Origin: Guadua angustifolia
Lineage: Eukaryota; Streptophyta; Magnoliopsida; Poales; Poaceae
Direction of reading: 5' to 3'
Length of the DNA stretch: 64,000 bases
Assembly (NCBI GenBank): GCA_036346375.1
Contig: CM070511.1
Location: 11,904,001-11,968,000, forward strand
Positions 10,638-21,379 of this stretch are shown here, piece by piece. Position 1 is the stretch's first letter. Every line of letters begins with the position of its first letter. A program made the translations under genes and the position numbers. Under the pieces are notes generated by a model, which had not been told where the DNA came from, did no database searches, and saw only the letters and a list, made by a program, of their open reading frames with translations.

Positions 10638-11115
10638 GATAGATGTGCTGATCATGGTAATGTTTTGTATTTCGTTTTCATGTTAATGTTTTGCATATCG
10701 ATTAGGCACATCTGTTTCTGTAATGTTCCCCATGATTAATCCACCAAGTGTATATGGATTATGCATATGATAGATGTGCTGATCATATGTTGCTAAGTAT
10801 TCTAAATCGTTTTTTCATGGTAATGTTTTGTATATCGTTTTCATGGTAATGTTTTGCATATCGATTAGGCATATCTATTTCTGTAATGTTCCCCATGATT
10901 AATCCACCGAGTGTATATGGATTATGCATATGATAGATGTACTGATCATATGTTGCTAATTATTCTAAATCGTTTTTTCATGGTAATGTTTTGTATATCG
11001 TTTTCATGGTAATGTTTTCCATATCGATTAGGCACATCTGTTTATGTAATGTTCCCCATGATGAATCCACCGAGTGTATATCAATTGTGCATATGATAGA
11101 TGTGATGATCATATG
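10638..11115 (+). repeat. 163-bp minisatellite in the putative first intron of CACTA B gene 2
   Basis: The word GATAGATGTGCTGATC recurs at 10638, 10769, 10932 and 11095, and TAATGTTCCC at 10721, 10884 and 11047. The period is 163 bp, with a first unit shortened by about 32 bp. Units differ by a few substitutions. A 28-bp stretch of the third unit (11054-11081) is identical to TnpD coding sequence at about 6939-6966. Confidence 0.85.
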
Positions 11116-11342
11116 TGTTTTCATGGTAACTAAAACACATGCATGATGCATCCATTTTCTGAAATGCAACTGTACAGCTGCTTTGGTTGTGGACAGGTAG
11201 ATAGGTGGTTTTGATCTCTTGGGCATCTAGCACATGAATTTTCTCTTCTTCTTTTTCTCTTCTAGCACACGAATTTTCTCTTCTTTTCTCCTCTAGTTTA
11301 TAAAATGCACTATTACCACCAACATTACTCCATAATTCACTC

Positions 11343-14300
11343 CATGAATGGTATTATTATCGTTGCAATCTGTTTATTCCTGTAAGAACACACTAGCTGA
11401 ATCTGAAAGACAATGGCATGCCATTATCTTGAAGAATAAAAGAAGGATGGAAGAACTTGGCATCAAAGATATAACATCCACTATTAAAAATATGTCAACA
11501 GAACCTGCATCTTCAAAGGGAAAAAAATCAGGCAACAAGAGTAGTCATGGTGAAAGTTCTGATTCATCGGAGTATATCCCTGAAGATGAACATGAGGTTC
11601 ATGGAGATGATGATGATTGCTTAGACAAGGAGCAGCCAGTACCCCTAATGATCGAGTTGCTTCTTCTATCTTGGCTGGGGGGCTAGGATATTTGCAATGC
11701 ACATGCTTACAAGTTGTTTTTTATTTGTATATAGACTCTTGTTAATTTATGCATATGCTTACAAGTAGTTTGTTTCTACTGTAGTTTCCTAAATGAACAA
11801 GAATAAAGAAGCTTTGTACAAAGAGGAGGAAGCCTATTCCCAATATGGCTCCAAGAGTATGGCAATCCAAGAGAGTGAGGGCAGGTCCACTAACAATGGA
11901 GAGACCTCCTGGAGTCTCAACAAGGTCATCGAAAAGGAAACTCACATCAAACCAAGCTGAAGATAATGGGCATGAAGAATTGCCTCCAGTAGCACAAAAC
12001 AATGGTGCTGAAGATGTGAGCAATGGACAAATGCCTCGAGACAATGATGTGAACAGAAGCCCAAGCCCTCTGAGGGACTGGTCATATCCAGATGAAGCGC
12101 ATCAACATGATGTTGTTCGTGACCCTTTGTGAAGAAGCGAGCCGGACAACGAGACCCAAGCCAATGATGAAGGCAAGTTATAGTTCCATGTAACTTTAAA
12201 TTTGATTTCACTATTTGATGAATGTTAACAATCTAAATGAATACTCTGTAGTACCTATACAAAGGGTCGAGAAATCCAAGGCCACCAACGGGGAATATTG
12301 CTTGACAAGATGACTAGATCTATGGGAAGAAGATTGCCCATAGTTGTTCTTGAGGAAGAAAGGCCGATGAACTGTGCAAGCTGCCAAGTTCGCATCAGAG
12401 GCTGGTGTTATCATTAGGGCTGAAGTTCCTATCCTCAATCATTGGAAAGAGTACAAGAAAGAGACCGACCATTTTGATAACTTCATGGGCAAGTTAGCTG
12501 TAAGTGCCTATCTACACTCTCTGTGCTACATTCACCTGTGATATGACCTAGTGTAACTCATTAATGATTGCAATTCACATCACCAGGGACGGTTGGCCAT
12601 TAACACAAATGACAAGCCAACAAAGGATGCATCTTGCCGATGTATTGCGATGCAGGATCTGGCGGACCACGGTATAAATTGAAGAAGGCCTACTTCAATG
12701 GTGTCCCTACTAATGAGATCAGAACTACCTCTCCTGTCCCTTGCATGACTGATGAACAGTGGAGAGAACTTGTTGCAAAGTGGTCAAATCCAAAGAGCAT
12801 GGTATGTGGTATCTTATCACATATTTTTTTCATTTTCTATCTGTGATTGCGTCTAACACATACATCTCTTGTAGGAAATCTCTGAACAAACCAAGCGAAA
12901 TCGCTTTAAGTCAAGTATCATCAGGCTACGGGATCTTGCAGCTATGTTGCGCACTTGCACGCATATGTAAGTGCCCGTTATCTTCTAGGAATAATTTTTG
13001 TAGTCAACAACCACTTGTCTGGTATAATAGTTTGAGAAGATAACTGTTCTGTAATTTTCATACTGTAATAGAGGGAGAAAAACAAGGACGCAGAGGTGGA
13101 TGCAGTGGATGTCTTCAAGGAATGCCATACCTGTAGAACAGAGGGACTGAGTGACGCTGGAAAAGTTGCAATTGTAAGTCCCTGCGTGATGAGGACATCA
13201 CTTCCATGGATACAGCCACATCTACACATCAATTTGAACCCGTTGCGATTATACAAGGACCGGCTACTCGAGCTCGCACACGACAGTTTAATCATCAGGT
13301 GAATGCGTTCTTAAGCCTCCCCATTAGTGATAATATGAATGGGATGCTACTTAATACTTGTGATGATTTGATTGTACTTAGGAACCATGGAGAAGGACCC
13401 TCGTCGACCAAAATTGGGCCAAAGATCAAGTTCAAGTCGGATTGGGAAGAGAACAAGTCTGAGTCCAGTTCGGCCTCACCAACAGCACTAACTTTAAAAG
13501 GCCATAACTTTTGATTCTAGAGGTTTCTGGAGGCCCATAGTACACGTTTGAAAGATCTCGGAGTCTACTTTCCAATGAATCCAGCCCCAATGCCAAATTC
13601 ATCTTGAAGCAACGGGAAATCGCAGAAGAGTGTCACGGGCCAGAAATTCCGGGTGCTGCGCCACCTGTTCTTTTGGGCCCAAAGCCCATGTAACCCTAGG
13701 GCACCCCCTTGGCCACCCCCCATAGCTGCTGCATGCCCCTAGACGCTCCCTAGCCTCCACATACCTCTATATATTGTTTGCTACCTCCATACTTTAGGTT
13801 TTGGGTTTTGTTTATTTGATAGTTTAGCCATTGCTACTATTTTGAGTCTTCCAGACGTGCTCAACAGCCGCCTAAGAAGCTCCTTGTTTCAGAACCCCAC
13901 ATTATCAATCCTTCATCTTTATTTGCAATTTCAGATTGCCTTTACCTTTGTTCTTGCTTGTTCTTTGGTTGCATGCAGGAATTGAACCTCGTGTTCAGGT
14001 TGATCGTGCTAACGGCAAGATCAAGAACCCTCTGGAGTTGGTTTAGCGATTGCTAAGGCGCATCATCGTCGTACGTTGTAGTCGGATCATCAAAGTCAAT
14101 TTCACCAAATCGAAGTTATCACTCTCATCGAAGGATCGGGACCCAAAGTCACATCACTGCGTATGCTTGCTACATTGTGTGTTCTAAAGTTTTTTCCTTG
14201 TTACTTATGCCAATAGATTAATAATTCCCTTTCCAAAAATCACCTCATTTTCTTAGCATAAGTTGATCATTGCTTGTTTTATTTGTTACGCTTGTATGAT

Positions 14301-14865
14301 AAGCGATGATTGTTGTCCTCAAAAGGTACCTTCCTGTTGTTTTTCTAACAGTAATAGGCAGATTTTAATTGTTCCTTTCAATTTCAGTGAATTTGAATAC
14401 ACATCTGTTTGCCAAATTTCCTTACCTATAGCTTGTGCTGTCTAGTAGCTTCTTGTTAGTTGTTGATTCTTGAATATCTTATGCCACTGCCAATTTTGTG
14501 TATTTTTATGTATTTACTATTTATTTTCCCATCTAACGTCCAATCCTTGCAATTTTGCAGTCAAATATGCAAAATATGCTGGCAAAACCTATTGATGATG
14601 GTGAGCCACCAAAATCTAGTACAAAGGTTGTGTCCGATGTTCTCTCCCAGGCGGCTCAACGAAGACGTTTTTGAAAAATCTTTGGGCTGAATCTGAGCTG
14701 CACCAAATCAGCAACATCGACTGAAAGAGCACTTTGGGAAGATCTTGCAGCTAAAAAACAAAATTCAGATATTCTCCATGACGACGTCATCACACTGAAG
14801 AAGAAAGCTGAACTTGCAGATGAAGCGCTGGTGAAGACCCAAAGGGAGTTCGCGGAATTCAGGTA
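11343..14865 (+). pseudogene. CACTA B gene 2, Transposase_24 (Ptta/En/Spm) type
   Basis: A plant transposase of the Ptta/En/Spm family, thought to bind subterminal repeats. A hydrophilic N-terminal part (about 11398-11640: ESERQWHAIILKNKRRMEEL, then Ser/Asp/Glu-rich) and a basic region (11845-12130) precede the conserved core. The core runs AAKFASEAGVIIRAEVPILN near 12375-12440, KKAYFNGVPTNEIRTTSPVP (about 12682-12740), MTDEQWRELVAKWSNPKSM up to 12801, then EISEQTKRNRFKSSIIRLRD from 12875. After that come DVFKECHTCRTEGLSDAGKV (about 13107-13170) and QNMLAKPIDDGEPPKSSTKV from 14561. A coiled-coil tail (DVITLKKKAELADEALVKTQ) ends at TAG 14863-14865. Splice sites are visible: GT at 12802, 12967 and 13174; AG before 12587, 12875, 13072 and 14561. 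Frameshifts at about 12370, 12650 and 14672 kill the frame. The 13174-14560 intron contains a solo LTR. Confidence 0.85.
13187..14156 (+). repeat. CRM-like solo LTR with CTGCG target duplication
   Basis: Starts TGATGAGGACATC and ends CACATCA. It is flanked by CTGCG on both sides (13182-13186 and 14157-14161). It shares its start, its central block (GGGTGCTGCGCCACCT, TTTTGGGCCCAA) and its end (GATCGGGA) with the LTRs of the element at 30341-35379, but is clearly more diverged and longer (970 bp). TGATG...CATCA ends are typical of the CRM lineage. A TATA box (CTCTATATATTG) lies near 13766. The insertion is inside an intron, downstream of the GTAAGT donor. Confidence 0.88.
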
Positions 14866-14943
14866 GCAGTAAGAAGAGAATAATCTACTCCTTCGGCGTA
14901 TCTTGAACTTGTCCCAGGTTAACTCCAATCTATCCTAGTCTTC

Positions 14944-15835
14944 TGTCGGGACCCGAATTCGCTATCCGGAAACCCTCTGTGTTTTCAGCACTAGTCCCAG
15001 GATCAGTAGCTAGTGCCCACAGTTAACAAAGATGAATATCACAATCATACACAACGGAATAATAAATAAAGAATTCATCTTTTAATATAACATGTTGAAC
15101 AACCTTAAGGTCAACTTACAATTGTGAAGCCTAGATGGCTTCAACTCAGAGTAAAACGAATAGCAGCAGAACGAAGAACGTCGGTGAATCCCATTAAAAT
15201 ACCACAGGCATTTGACAAGGTTCAACTCCTAGATATTAAGCCTTCTTGCGAACTTCTCCTTCTTCGAAGACAAAGACTTCTCCTCAATGGTGATGTTTTT
15301 TATAGCAAGGGTGAGTACACAACCGTACTCAACAAGTCATACACGTAATCTTGCTTCTATTACTACATGCATGGCTTATTCCAAAGGAATGGCTGAATGG
15401 TTCTTTTGCAATAAGCGGCATTCACAAATAATCATAAATAGATAAGCGATAAAACAAGTAATACCCATAATAAATTTCGTAATCATTCTCAAGTAAAGCA
15501 TTTCTCTTCCTTAACCAATTTCCATATCACATTGTCCATATTCCCAACCTCATTTTTATCAAAATCTAACCCTTGACTGTAATCCCCGAGCAATATCCAA
15601 TACCGTGAACACGGCTATTCGAATAGTTTTTACACTCTGCAGAGGTTGTACACTTTACCCACAAGATACAATCAACTCACCACGTCAGCCGTGAATCGCC
15701 ATACAAGAGTATGCGAATGAGCGATCATAACAAAGCCTTTCAGAAACTTCTAGCCTCGAACAAGGGTTAGCACCGGGAATGGTTCTATTGCGCCAACCTC
15801 AATCCTTGCCTTCCGTCTTTCTCCGGGGAGCCCCC
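14944..15835 (-). repeat. Tekay-type LTR fragment, truncated on the right
   Basis: Begins TGTCGGGACCCGAATTCG and runs parallel to the start of the complete solo LTR at 58586. Shared blocks include GAAACCCTCTGTG, GCACTAGTCC, GAGTACA...GTACTCAACAAG, CACGGCTATTCGAATAGTT and CTCTGCAGAGGTTGTACA. Only about the first 880 of roughly 3000 bp remain. The right edge (about 15790-15850) is where sequence of the outer Tat element starts; the exact breakpoint was not resolved. The candidate 5-bp target is TCTTC at 14939-14943, without a partner. Confidence 0.75.
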
Positions 15836-15859
15836 AAGAGTTTCCCCTTCTTGGACCGC

Positions 15860-17955
15860 GGTCCCTCCTGAACATGAAATGGGGCAAGTGAACGAGCTCC
15901 TCGCCTTGATCTACAATTTGAAGGAAGCGGGTCTGACTGGCGTAGGAATTATCTCCAACTTCGTCGTTCGCCGAGTGCAGCCCATCAAGGAGCGGGTCTT
16001 CTTGGGGTACGAGTACTGGGAGGACGATCCAATGCGAGAGGACACTGAAGCCATCGACCGCGAGACACTCGTTATCTGGATGAGCGACCTCCTAGCGGCG
16101 GATGTCGCAATCCTTCCAGACAACGTCCCGAGGGCTTTTGCTTGGCGAACCCCCCTCCCGAGGTGAGTGTTTCGGGTTTACGAATATTCGGCCGTCGATT
16201 CGCCGTCCGACTGCTGACTGGTTTCGTTCTCGTGGTTCCTCGCAGGGTCGTGTTGCCTTTTCCTCGGTTCCCCCTTCCTCATGCCTCTTCCTGCCAGAGC
16301 GCTGCGGCAAAGCGGCCTGTCGAGCCCGCAGCTGAAGAGCCAAGTGCCAAGAGGAAAGAGCCTGCCACCGAGGAAATCACCGAGTGGGGACCGGCGCCGC
16401 AACGCCCCCCTGGGGGCCCACCCATCTGGCAGCCCATGGGGGCGTACATCAAGAAATTGGCCCCCCAGGGTCCAAGTGGCCTCGGACCCCTCCCCGAGTG
16501 GTTCAGCTACTCGGAAAGGACTGAGAGCGAAGATAAGGAGGTCCGACAGGTCAGTTTCCCCATCGCTTCTTATTCTTGTTTTCTTGGTGTGCGCTTAATC
16601 TTCCCTCGGTGATCAGGGTGCCGAGAATAGGAGCCCCCCTGAAGGCCCCGTCCGCCGCGCCTTCGGGTGGTGCGAGCCAGGATGAAACGGTCCCACCGCC
16701 GAACACAAAGTCCAGTAGGGACGACACCGCGCCGGAGCGGGCCGTTGTCACCCTGCCGACAGCCACCGATCCCGGCAATCCTAGGACGACCACTCCACCA
16801 CCCACAGGGGCGCCTGAGCCAGCTGCTGCTAGCTCTTCGTCCCCTGTGGAGGAGATCCCCCGACAACCCCCCACGCCACATCCAACCCTCAGCCTCTCCC
16901 CCGGATCTTCTTCTGCCATGAGGATAAGTGGAAGGCTTTCGGCGAGGGGGACGAGAAGCTGAGGGAGGAGCTCTACCGAAACACCATAAAAGGCGCTCAG
17001 CTGATCCAGGTATGCTGTCTTCTTCTCCTTCTATTCATGCCGAGTGGTATACGTTCCTCATTTTCCCAGAATTCTTCAGGCGCTGGGAGAACGCTCTGAG
17101 GAGAGGGACGCCCTCCTCAAGGAGATACTTCCCAAGGTTAGGGAGCACGAGGAGTACGAGGCCAACTTGGAACGCGTCCGGCGCGACAGTGAGGCCAAGC
17201 AGCAAAAGCTTTGGGCCAAAGTCCAAGCTCTGACGGAGGCGCTTCAAGGTGGGTGCTTTTTTGTCTTCTTAGTTGCCAACTTGGTTCTCATTGTCCTCCG
17301 ACTTCGTCCATTGCTTCAACACAAGCAGATCCAGACGTTGAAGGATTCTGAGTCTCGGACCCAAGCTGACAACTCCAGATTGGTGCGGGAGCTGTAAAGC
17401 ATTTATCACGAGCATATCCAGCCGCTGAAGGATTTCGAGTCCTGGACCCGAGCCGACAACGCCAAGCTGACGCAAGAGTTGGAAGGTATTCATCTCCCCA
17501 CTCGGTGCCATATCCTTTGCGTCTGTAATGCTTTTAATGACGATCCGAGTGGTTTGTAGCGGCCAAGAGAGAGTCGCAGGAGCAGGTCGATGTCCTCAAT
17601 GGAAAGGTGAAGGCCGCATATGAGCTTCACGACAAATTCCGCGACTCCGTCATAGAGATGACCAAGTTCTTGAGCCCCGGAGGAGTTGAGTCGAGCAGCG
17701 ATGATGAGGCCCTTTCCTTGCTGTCGACGGGTCTCGAAAGGCTTAGGGCCCATATCCAGGAGACGTCGATCATGAGCGCTAGCCAAGTGTTGGCCATCGT
17801 GAAGTCACTCTATCCCGGTATCCCGGGGTGGAGTTGGAGGCCGTTAAGGAGGGCTTCGCCTGCACCGTCAACGACGATCAAGCCGCTGCCCTTTTTGAAG
17901 AAGTTAGAGACGTGTCCTCCTCCTTGGTGGAAAATTTGGAATTGGACCTCTTGTA
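15860..17955 (+). pseudogene. Tat antisense ORF (outer element), multi-exon, 5'-truncated
   Basis: A plus-strand gene opposite in direction to the element's pol, matching the antisense ORF described for Tat retrotransposons; its function is unknown. Visible parts: VNELLALIYNLKEAGLTGVG and ...RRVQPIKERVFLGYEYWEDD (15885-16160), a Pro/Ala/Glu-rich segment (16230-16550), and low-complexity sequence to 16920. A coiled-coil segment (ERSEERDALLKEILPKVREH, 17088-17247) is followed by repeated LKDSESRTQADN / LKDFESWTRADN (17337-17485) and a C-terminal block (VIEMTKFLSPGG; a shifted frame ending ENLELDLL at 17955). Introns are suggested by GTGAGT...CGCAG (16162-16226), GTCAGT...GATCAG (to about 16615), GTATGCTG...TTCAG (17010-17077), a GTGGGTGC donor near 17250, and GTATTC...TTTGTAG (to 17560). 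Stop and frameshift near 17397 and 17825. The N-terminal part was removed at the left breakpoint. Confidence 0.7.
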
Positions 17956-18269
17956 AACGCTGACTGGGATTGTAATTACCGCCTTTCTTTTAGTGCCATC
18001 ACTGTTGATCATGAGTGGCTTCACCGTGCCCAAGGAGGTTTTCCCCTACGTCACGCGCTGTCAGCACCTCGCTTAGTCTCCTGCGCTAGTGGGTTTTTAA
18101 TGCTGCCTTGGCGCCCGTGCGTCGTCAGAGGTGCTTTAACTTCCCGTAGAGGTACGGTTGGGGCTGTTTGCCTTCGGCTGCATACATAAGGGCATCACCG
18201 CTACTGGAGCGATCGCCCACTCTTCTTATTTTCGCATCTTCATCTCTCCGCTTCTTTAGTGATCCTCTA

Positions 18270-18563
18270 ATGGCGTCTTCATCAGACTTCATTGTTCCCA
18301 GTGCCGAAGCGGCTCCGGCCTCGCCTCCGCCTCCGGTGGAGGGGTTGATCTTTGACTTCGGGGATGATACTCCTACCCCGAAGGTCACCGAGGAGGAGCT
18401 CTGGGCGGACTACGATCTTGCCCTTGCTGAGCTGGCGGCGGAGGAGGAAGCTGCCGCCCGCGATGCCTCCACTGTAGACGTCCTCCTCAAGGTCGTCCTG
18501 GCCCTCTCTAAGGTCGCAGACGTCCTCGTCAAGGCCCTGGGCCGTGCTCGCCGCGTCGCATAG
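18270..18563 (+). CDS. Small acidic ORF between Tat antisense ORF and pol
   Basis: 97 residues, MASSSDFIVPSAEAAPASPP at the start, then an acidic stretch around GLIFDFGDDTPTP and an Ala/Glu-rich helix (LALAELAAEEEAAARDAS), ending in a basic ARRVA. It lies on the same strand as the antisense ORF. A short Ser/Pro-rich, acidic ORF here recurs in grass Tat elements as far as I recall, but its function is unknown. The frame is intact. It could instead be a terminal exon of the antisense transcript. Confidence 0.45.
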   Translation: MASSSDFIVPSAEAAPASPPPPVEGLIFDFGDDTPTPKVTEEELWADYDLALAELAAEEEAAARDASTVDVLLKVVLALSKVADVLVKALGRARRVA

Positions 18564-18969
18564 GTTTAGCTGCTTTTGAGGGTACTTATGTAAAAATATG
18601 CAATTGGACATAATGTTCAATCTAAGATGATATATTATTCTATGGCTTTCTGATTTTATCTGAATGTACAATGTCCTTTTTATTTGAACATTTCGCCCGA
18701 CTGGCCTAGCCCCCGAGTGCGTGGCTCTTTCTCAGACACGTATCCGGGTAGCTAGATTTCATCATTCAGAGTTTGCCACTTAAAGTTAATAGTTTTAAGA
18801 TTTAGCCATGATTGCTAGGAAAAAAGGCGATGAGTTTCTCAAAAAGGAGGGGTAAATGTTTGCATTCAAACACTGTCGGGTGTAGCCCTCGACTTACTGC
18901 TTATTTGAGAATCATGTAAGTAGTGAGTCAAGAACGGCCAAGATTACAACGATACAATGGAATGCGTAT
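18564..18969. other. Spacer between small ORF and integrase end, no gene
   Basis: AT-rich non-coding sequence. Nothing recognisable beyond being internal to the outer Tat element. Confidence 0.4.
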
Positions 18970-20659
18970 TTTAAGTGTAGAAGTGACATAGCTGTTCTAT
19001 GTTCTAGGTGTTGCCGAGTGCCACGCCGTCTTCGCGCTTGAGTCGGTAAGACCCCGGGCGCACCACTTCATCGACAATGTAAGGGCCTTCCCAACCTGGG
19101 GAGAGTTTGTACTCGCTTTTCTGATTCTTTCTAAGAACCAAATCTCCTTTAGAGAAAGCTCGGCCTCGAACGTTTCGATCGTGGTAGCGCCGGAGACCTT
19201 GGAGGTACTTAGCTGACTGGATGGACGCAACGTCCCTGGCCTCCTCCAGCTTGTCGAGATCTTCTAGTCGGCCATCTTCTGACTCGACTTCTTTGTAGTT
19301 CTGAACCCGTTGGGATCAGAATGCCAGCTCGGTGGGTAGGACCGCCTCCGAACCATATACTAGGAAAAAAGGCGACTGCCTGGTAGCCCTGCTGGGGGTA
19401 GTTCTTAGCCCCCAGAGCACCAAAGGCAATTCTTTTAACCATCGTGTTGCATATGGCTTGAGACGATCAAATATTCTAGCTTTTAGACCCTACAGCACCA
19501 TGCCATTGGCTCGTTCGACCTGCCCGTTGCTCCGTGGATGGCGACGAAGAGGAAAGCAAATCCGCCTTGAGCCTTTTTGAGTGGTCCGACTATGTCAAGT
19601 CCCCAGACTGCGAACGGCCAAGTGATCGGAATGGTCTGCAGCTCCTGCGCCGGTATGTGAATTTGCCGGGCAAAAAACTGATAGCCTTCATACGTGCGGA
19701 CGACATCTTCCGCATCTGTTACGGTAGTCGGCCAGAAGAAATCTTGACGATAAGCCTTGCTGACCAGAGTGCTTGATGCTGCATGATGTCCACAGATCCC
19801 CGAGTGAATTTCTTTAAGGTGATCCTTCCTTTCTTGCTCCGATATGCACCGCCTTAGGACCCCGGTGGCACTCTTTCGAAAGAGCTCCTCCCCGACCACC
19901 ACGTAGCTTTTGCTTCGCCGCGTGATGCACTCGGCTTGTATGCGATCCTTAGGGAGCTCGTCCTTCAACAGATAATCCAGATAGGGTTTGGTCCAGTCGA
20001 GGTTGATGGCCAAGACTTCCGCCTCGGCCGACTTCTCCCCTGATTTGCCTGACTCCTGATGTCGGCCCGCTATCGGCTTGCGAAGTTCTTCCACGAAGAC
20101 TCCAACTGGAGCTGAAGCCCAACTGGAGCCTAACCTGGCGAGTTCGTCCGCTGCTTCGTTGTCCCAGTGAAGCACATGGGTGAGCTCCAGTCCGTCGAAC
20201 TTATCTTCGAGTTTACGCACCTCCTGGCAGTATGCAGCCATGGTGTCATCGACACATGACCACTCCTTCTGCACTTGGTTAATCACGAGCTGAGAGTCCC
20301 TGCGGACCGTCAACCGTCTGATACCGAGTGATATGGCGATGCGGAGACCGTGTATGAGCGCCTCGTACTCGACGGCGTTGTTTGATGCTAGAAAATGGAG
20401 CTGAAGGACATATTTCAGCTTTTCCCCAGCCAGAGAAATGAACATGACAGCAGCCCCCGCACCATTCAGCGTGAGAGAGCCGTTGAAGTACATCGTCCAG
20501 TACTTGAAGTCCTCTACTACTGTGGGTTCTTGCAACTCCGTCCACTCGGCGACGAAGTCAGCGAGCGCCTGAGACTTGATGGCAGTAACCACTGAAACCA
20601 AATGCTCTTGAAAGTAATGCTTGAGTTTACGAGAGGCAAGCAATATCGTGTATAGAAGC
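18970..20659 (-). pseudogene. Outer Tat Pol, RNase H and integrase (3' half)
   Basis: This continues the RT/RNase H frame from 36553 across the nested element, starting LLYTILLASRKLKHYF. The Tat additional RNase H follows (about 20505-20120): WTMYFNGSLTLNGAGAAVMF, VEYEALIHGLRIA, VRRDSQLVINQVQ and NEAADELARLGS. The first motif has Asn where catalytic Asp (FDGS) is normal. In the integrase N-terminal zinc finger GICGHHA keeps its histidines, but the pair normally written CEGCQF reads YEGYQF, so both Cys are Tyr. The catalytic core begins WGLDIVGPLKK and then jumps from FLFVAI (about 19538) to a frame matching NGQVERANG. The second catalytic Asp and about 80 surrounding residues are absent. The C-terminal part (RIFDRLKPYATRW; KGDLVLRKNQKSEYKLSPGW) is recognisable to about 18980 with stops and frameshifts. 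Non-functional. Confidence 0.88.
20655..20659. other. Target-site duplication GAAGC (left) of inner Tat element
   Basis: GAAGC immediately before TGTCGGGGGCC. The partner is at 36548-36552, directly after the 3' LTR. Confidence 0.95.
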
Positions 20660-21314
20660 TGTCGGGGGCCGGGCAACCCTTGGTCGGTCAGCACAGTCAA
20701 CCGGTCCCCTAGCTCGGAAGGCCTCGATCAAAGACTCGGATCAAGCTCGAGGCCGCTCGACCTAGAACCTGATATCTCGAGCTCGGGGCCCTCACGACCT
20801 CTTTGTTTGGGATGATTCAAGGTCGGTGGCGTTCCTTGGATCCCGAACACGTCATCACTTGGCGATTCACGAGCGTGGGATCGTGGAGTAATGCTGGCCT
20901 TTGTGGCGGATCGGAACAGTTTCCACCGGCTATCAATGTGCATGAAGGCCACGATCCGAGGAATACTCCCGAGCGTTGCAAGGAGAATGGGTATAAGGCG
21001 AGGCTTTGTAAACACTTAGGGAGGAGAACCCAAACGCACACACACGAGTTCAAGTTTAGACTTAGCATCGTCAAGATTGAGTAACCCTCTCTTGTACTCA
21101 CAAACATCGTGAACCACCACCGCAAGGTGGCTGGAGAGAAACTATTACCTTCTCGGGGCTCGAACCAGATAATCCTCCATCTCGTTCGTTGTCCCTAGCT
21201 CCGACCATCGACCTCCTCGACCTCATTCCCCTGTTCGAGCAAAGCGCAGTTGTGGTCACATTTCTCATTGACCCCTACCTCGTTTTCTGCGGTTGGCGAT
21301 CCCGATCGTCGACA
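20660..21314 (+). repeat. Inner Tat 5' LTR
   Basis: 655 bp from TGTCGGGGGCCGGGCAACCC to GATCCCGATCGTCGACA. A TATA-like GTATAAGG lies near 20991. It is closely similar to 35891-36547, with scattered substitutions and small indels, mostly in the first 110 bp and around the GGATCG block. Confidence 0.95.
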
Positions 21315-21316
21315 GC

Positions 21317-21335
21317 TGGCGCCCACCGTGGGGCC
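21317..21335 (+). other. Primer binding site, tRNA-Lys-like (inner Tat)
   Basis: TGGCGCCCACCGTGGGGCC begins two bases after the LTR. It is complementary to a tRNA 3' end of the Lys type (…GGGCGCCA). The tRNA identity is from memory of PBS patterns and would need a tRNA comparison. Confidence 0.75.
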
Positions 21336-21379
21336 CGATTGCTTTGTTCATTCACAGGAAAAACTCCGAGGTCTTAGGA

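Larger units (their letters stand above)
2550..14943. mobile_element. CACTA element B (left end present, right end lost)
   Basis: CACTAGTAGAAATTTGCAC begins at 2550, inside the coding sequence of CACTA A gene 2. It is followed by a subterminal region to about 2880 rich in TATGACGAAA/CGTCATAG-type motifs in both orientations. This is a different terminal family from element A. Inside are a minus-strand TnpD (7163 to 3668) and a plus-strand spliced gene 2 (about 10200 to 14865), so the two genes are transcribed divergently from the 7.2-10.2 kb interval. No matching right TIR (TTTCTACTAGTG) was found; the sequence passes into a Tekay LTR fragment at 14944, so the right end was probably deleted. 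Confidence 0.7.

Noticed and set aside
16092..16921. Many overlapping frames on both strands in GC-rich sequence
   Set aside because: Shadow frames of the Pro/Ala-rich antisense ORF of the outer Tat element.
21317..21335. tRNA-like sequence
   Set aside because: Only the 18-19 bp of a tRNA 3' end complement; it is a retrotransposon primer binding site. The same holds for 31220-31231 and 40314-40331.
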